Source: an uncultured Saprospiraceae bacterium
Lineage (GTDB): Bacteria; Bacteroidota; Bacteroidia; Chitinophagales; Saprospiraceae
Direction: 5' to 3'
DNA: 64,000 nucleotides
Assembly: GCA_938015435.1 (NCBI GenBank)
Contig: CALLPN010000002.1
Coordinates: 310,001-374,000, forward strand
Of this stretch, positions 63,601-64,000 are shown piece by piece. The position numbers were made by a program, and so were the translations under genes. Each line of letters starts with the position of its first letter. Position 1 is the first letter of the stretch. Under the pieces are notes generated by a model. That model saw only the letters and a program-made list of their open reading frames with translations. It was not told where the DNA came from and ran no database searches.

Positions 63601-64000
63601 ATAGTGGTCTGCATTAGCGTGACTAATCATTGCACTTTGCAAAGACATCGTCGATTCTTGATCAAATAAGGGAATCCAATTTGCTCCTTCATCAGTGGTC
63701 TTCCATACACCTCCACCAAGAGATGTCACTACTAAGTGATTATCATTATTTGGATCAATAGCAATATTAGAGAGTCGACCGATATGTGAACTCCAAGTAG
63801 ACGTATTCGTGGCACTAATTGGCCCTTTCTCAACCCAAGTATTCAAGACAGATCTATTTTGAGCACTATAGTTTTGAGCAACAAATCTTTCATATTCGTC
63901 AATACTATTCCTTTCAGTAAGTACAAACCCTTTGTCGTCCAAAGATTGCTGTGCTGAATATTTCCAACGGATAAACTGTTTGTATCCTGTACCCTTTCCG
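60616..64000 (-). CDS. Large exported beta-propeller (VPS10/BNR-like) protein with C-terminal P-domain, partial
   Basis: The frame is open to the window end: in-frame codons beyond 63942 read GKGTGYKQFIRWKYSAQQSL, so the true start lies outside. About 1127 residues are visible. Residues up to ~640 contain many GG.W.TTDGG-type blades (GVWKTTDEGANW, YKTIDGGDNW, HKTIDGGLNWS), i.e. a sortilin/VPS10-type propeller. A Bacteroidota beta-sandwich segment follows (~680-960), and the end (~960-1108) is a proprotein-convertase P-domain: DFRIGLDIDHDDLAQLIISLIKPDG and GAWKLRFEDTTSG. No type A sorting domain follows. It is probably secreted; the role is unknown. Confidence 0.8.
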   Translation of the reverse strand, partial: GKGTGYKQFIRWKYSAQQSLDDKGFVLTERNSIDEYERFVAQNYSAQNRSVLNTWVEKGPISATNTSTWSSHIGRLSNIAIDPNNDNHLVVTSLGGGVWKTTDEGANWIPLFDQESTMSLQSAMISHANADHYFIGGSGIWRSVDAGSSFTKLSGPSGTIYSIIMDSANEDIILAASSNGRVYKTIDGGDNWTSVLLQSGIQFYDLDFKPGTSNTLYACGRNGAFYQTTNQGNTWTSVSGPWNSSRTIMFAVTPHDADYIYVLQEDSGGFGALYLSQDAGATWAIQSDDSGNDNNIMGYNLNDKGGQAPRDMDVIVSPTDKTEVHVAGVMTFRSYDSGATWTQTTSWLLSSSLAFVHADIDQLVYSGSKIYVASDGGIFISTDAADTFVDKTTGLGIRQFYRISASPTDIARVAGGSQDNGTGILRDGIWYDFVGADGMEPLIMNSDDDIVIGSIQFGQLSKSSNGGNTSSGIVQTQNGDNGEWVTPLERDPIAANTMYQGKLQLYKSINAGAGWTTISEFTGGSNMDEICIAPTNNNIIYVSFGSTLHKTIDGGLNWSTISTGSVGGYINYINIDPNNEDHLILAVSNNNRFIESTDGGANWSSIRYNLPNIAARSVVFDGTSNNGIYVSLSKGVYYKDDLAATSWTLMDAGLPKVDARELEVVNDKLYLGTYGRGLWEMPIAGKGYTLNANYELLDCISNGTQDSLDDKFTFHLDPKGLNLGTTYSVSGDVGQVNVAYGIPFVIDNNGNGFLKQDGAVELTITDDTNPSITISFSVYPNLLENCFNNLKCAGAFPLTETDTYYATGPISGEGATIAGRNANWFSFVPKADGVISVNSCDRGKDTNLFIHKGTCDNKTVIGSNDDSCSMGTGLNNYASQVNNLVVESGQLYLIEWDSRWSSDPFFFDFEFIEECNDYLIYNVDTSNGTSVAAVTEIRLDGELEGTITANTQGEVIVEEMTVGATGSLVATAESCDQNSFFDVKRVTGFNTIIPDNGMVEIPFDFPAIITQNISDFRIGLDIDHDDLAQLIISLIKPDGTVVTFWDGECSGEQDLNFILDLGAIQKDICGDFWRSGCPVIADGMLTQAEIDLVMGTSIFGAWKLRFEDTTSGIVGVVNEAFVYFKGE

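Noticed and set aside
1..64000. tRNA, rRNA, CRISPR array, insertion sequence or prophage
   Set aside because: No characteristic T-loop or anticodon arms, repeat-spacer pattern, transposase-like protein or terminal inverted repeats were recognised by eye; a dedicated search was not possible.

Overview
The window is an AT-rich chromosomal segment of a Bacteroidota bacterium. Several large exported proteins end in a type A C-terminal sorting domain of the type IX secretion system (YPNP / FPNP / SPNPF near the start, then a strand-rich last 70-80 residues). Further support comes from DUF4331 proteins, an RskA-type anti-sigma factor, CotH and SprB-like proteins, a very closely packed operon style, and TAnnTTTG boxes of the kind used as -7 elements in this phylum. 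The content (type III polyketide synthase operon, cyanophycin genes, cohesin-like T9SS proteins) would suit a marine, Saprospiria-like lineage, but the class is inference. No rRNA, tRNA, CRISPR array, insertion sequence or prophage was recognised.

Layout. 1-1613: end of an M24 aminopeptidase and a class V aminotransferase. 1600-7860 (minus): eight-gene operon for a FAD oxidoreductase, a methyltransferase, a type III polyketide synthase, and a private fatty-acid set (enoyl reductase, dehydratase, ketosynthase, carrier protein, phosphopantetheinyl transferase). It probably makes a methylated, oxidised phenolic or pyrone lipid. 8220-17576: exported polymer-degrading or surface proteins (GH13 amylase, CotH/lamin-tail protein, lipoprotein, M1 peptidase). 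17756-23214: CBS protein and three linked amidohydrolase-fold proteins, of which only the middle one keeps its metal ligands. 23808-29884: two paralogous T9SS proteins with SprB-like and cohesin-like domains, one also carrying a zinc-protease motif. 30569-41: YjbQ and mnmE, divergent. 32712-35111: Hsp20, two tiny genes and a Do-type protease. 35218-40259: membrane glycosyltransferase with TPRs, universal stress protein, CorA and a frameshifted DUF3124 gene.

40474-50516 looks like one functional locus: ECF sigma factor and RskA-like anti-sigma factor, two tandem DUF4331 proteins, a TPR lipoprotein and a small lipoprotein. Two of its transcription units carry the same bipartite upstream element at the same distance from the start codon, with ECF-like -35/-10 spacing, so they are good candidates for direct targets of the sigma factor. 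51379-55827: HPt protein, then response regulator, YaiO-like barrel, membrane/helical protein and processive family 2 glycosyltransferase, probably a regulated exopolysaccharide system. 55904-60511: cyanophycin synthetase, cyanophycinase and isoaspartyl peptidase, a complete make-and-use cycle for the nitrogen polymer. 60616-64000: a large exported beta-propeller protein with a P-domain, cut by the window edge.

All calls rest on reading the sequence and remembered family motifs. No database search or structure prediction was run.
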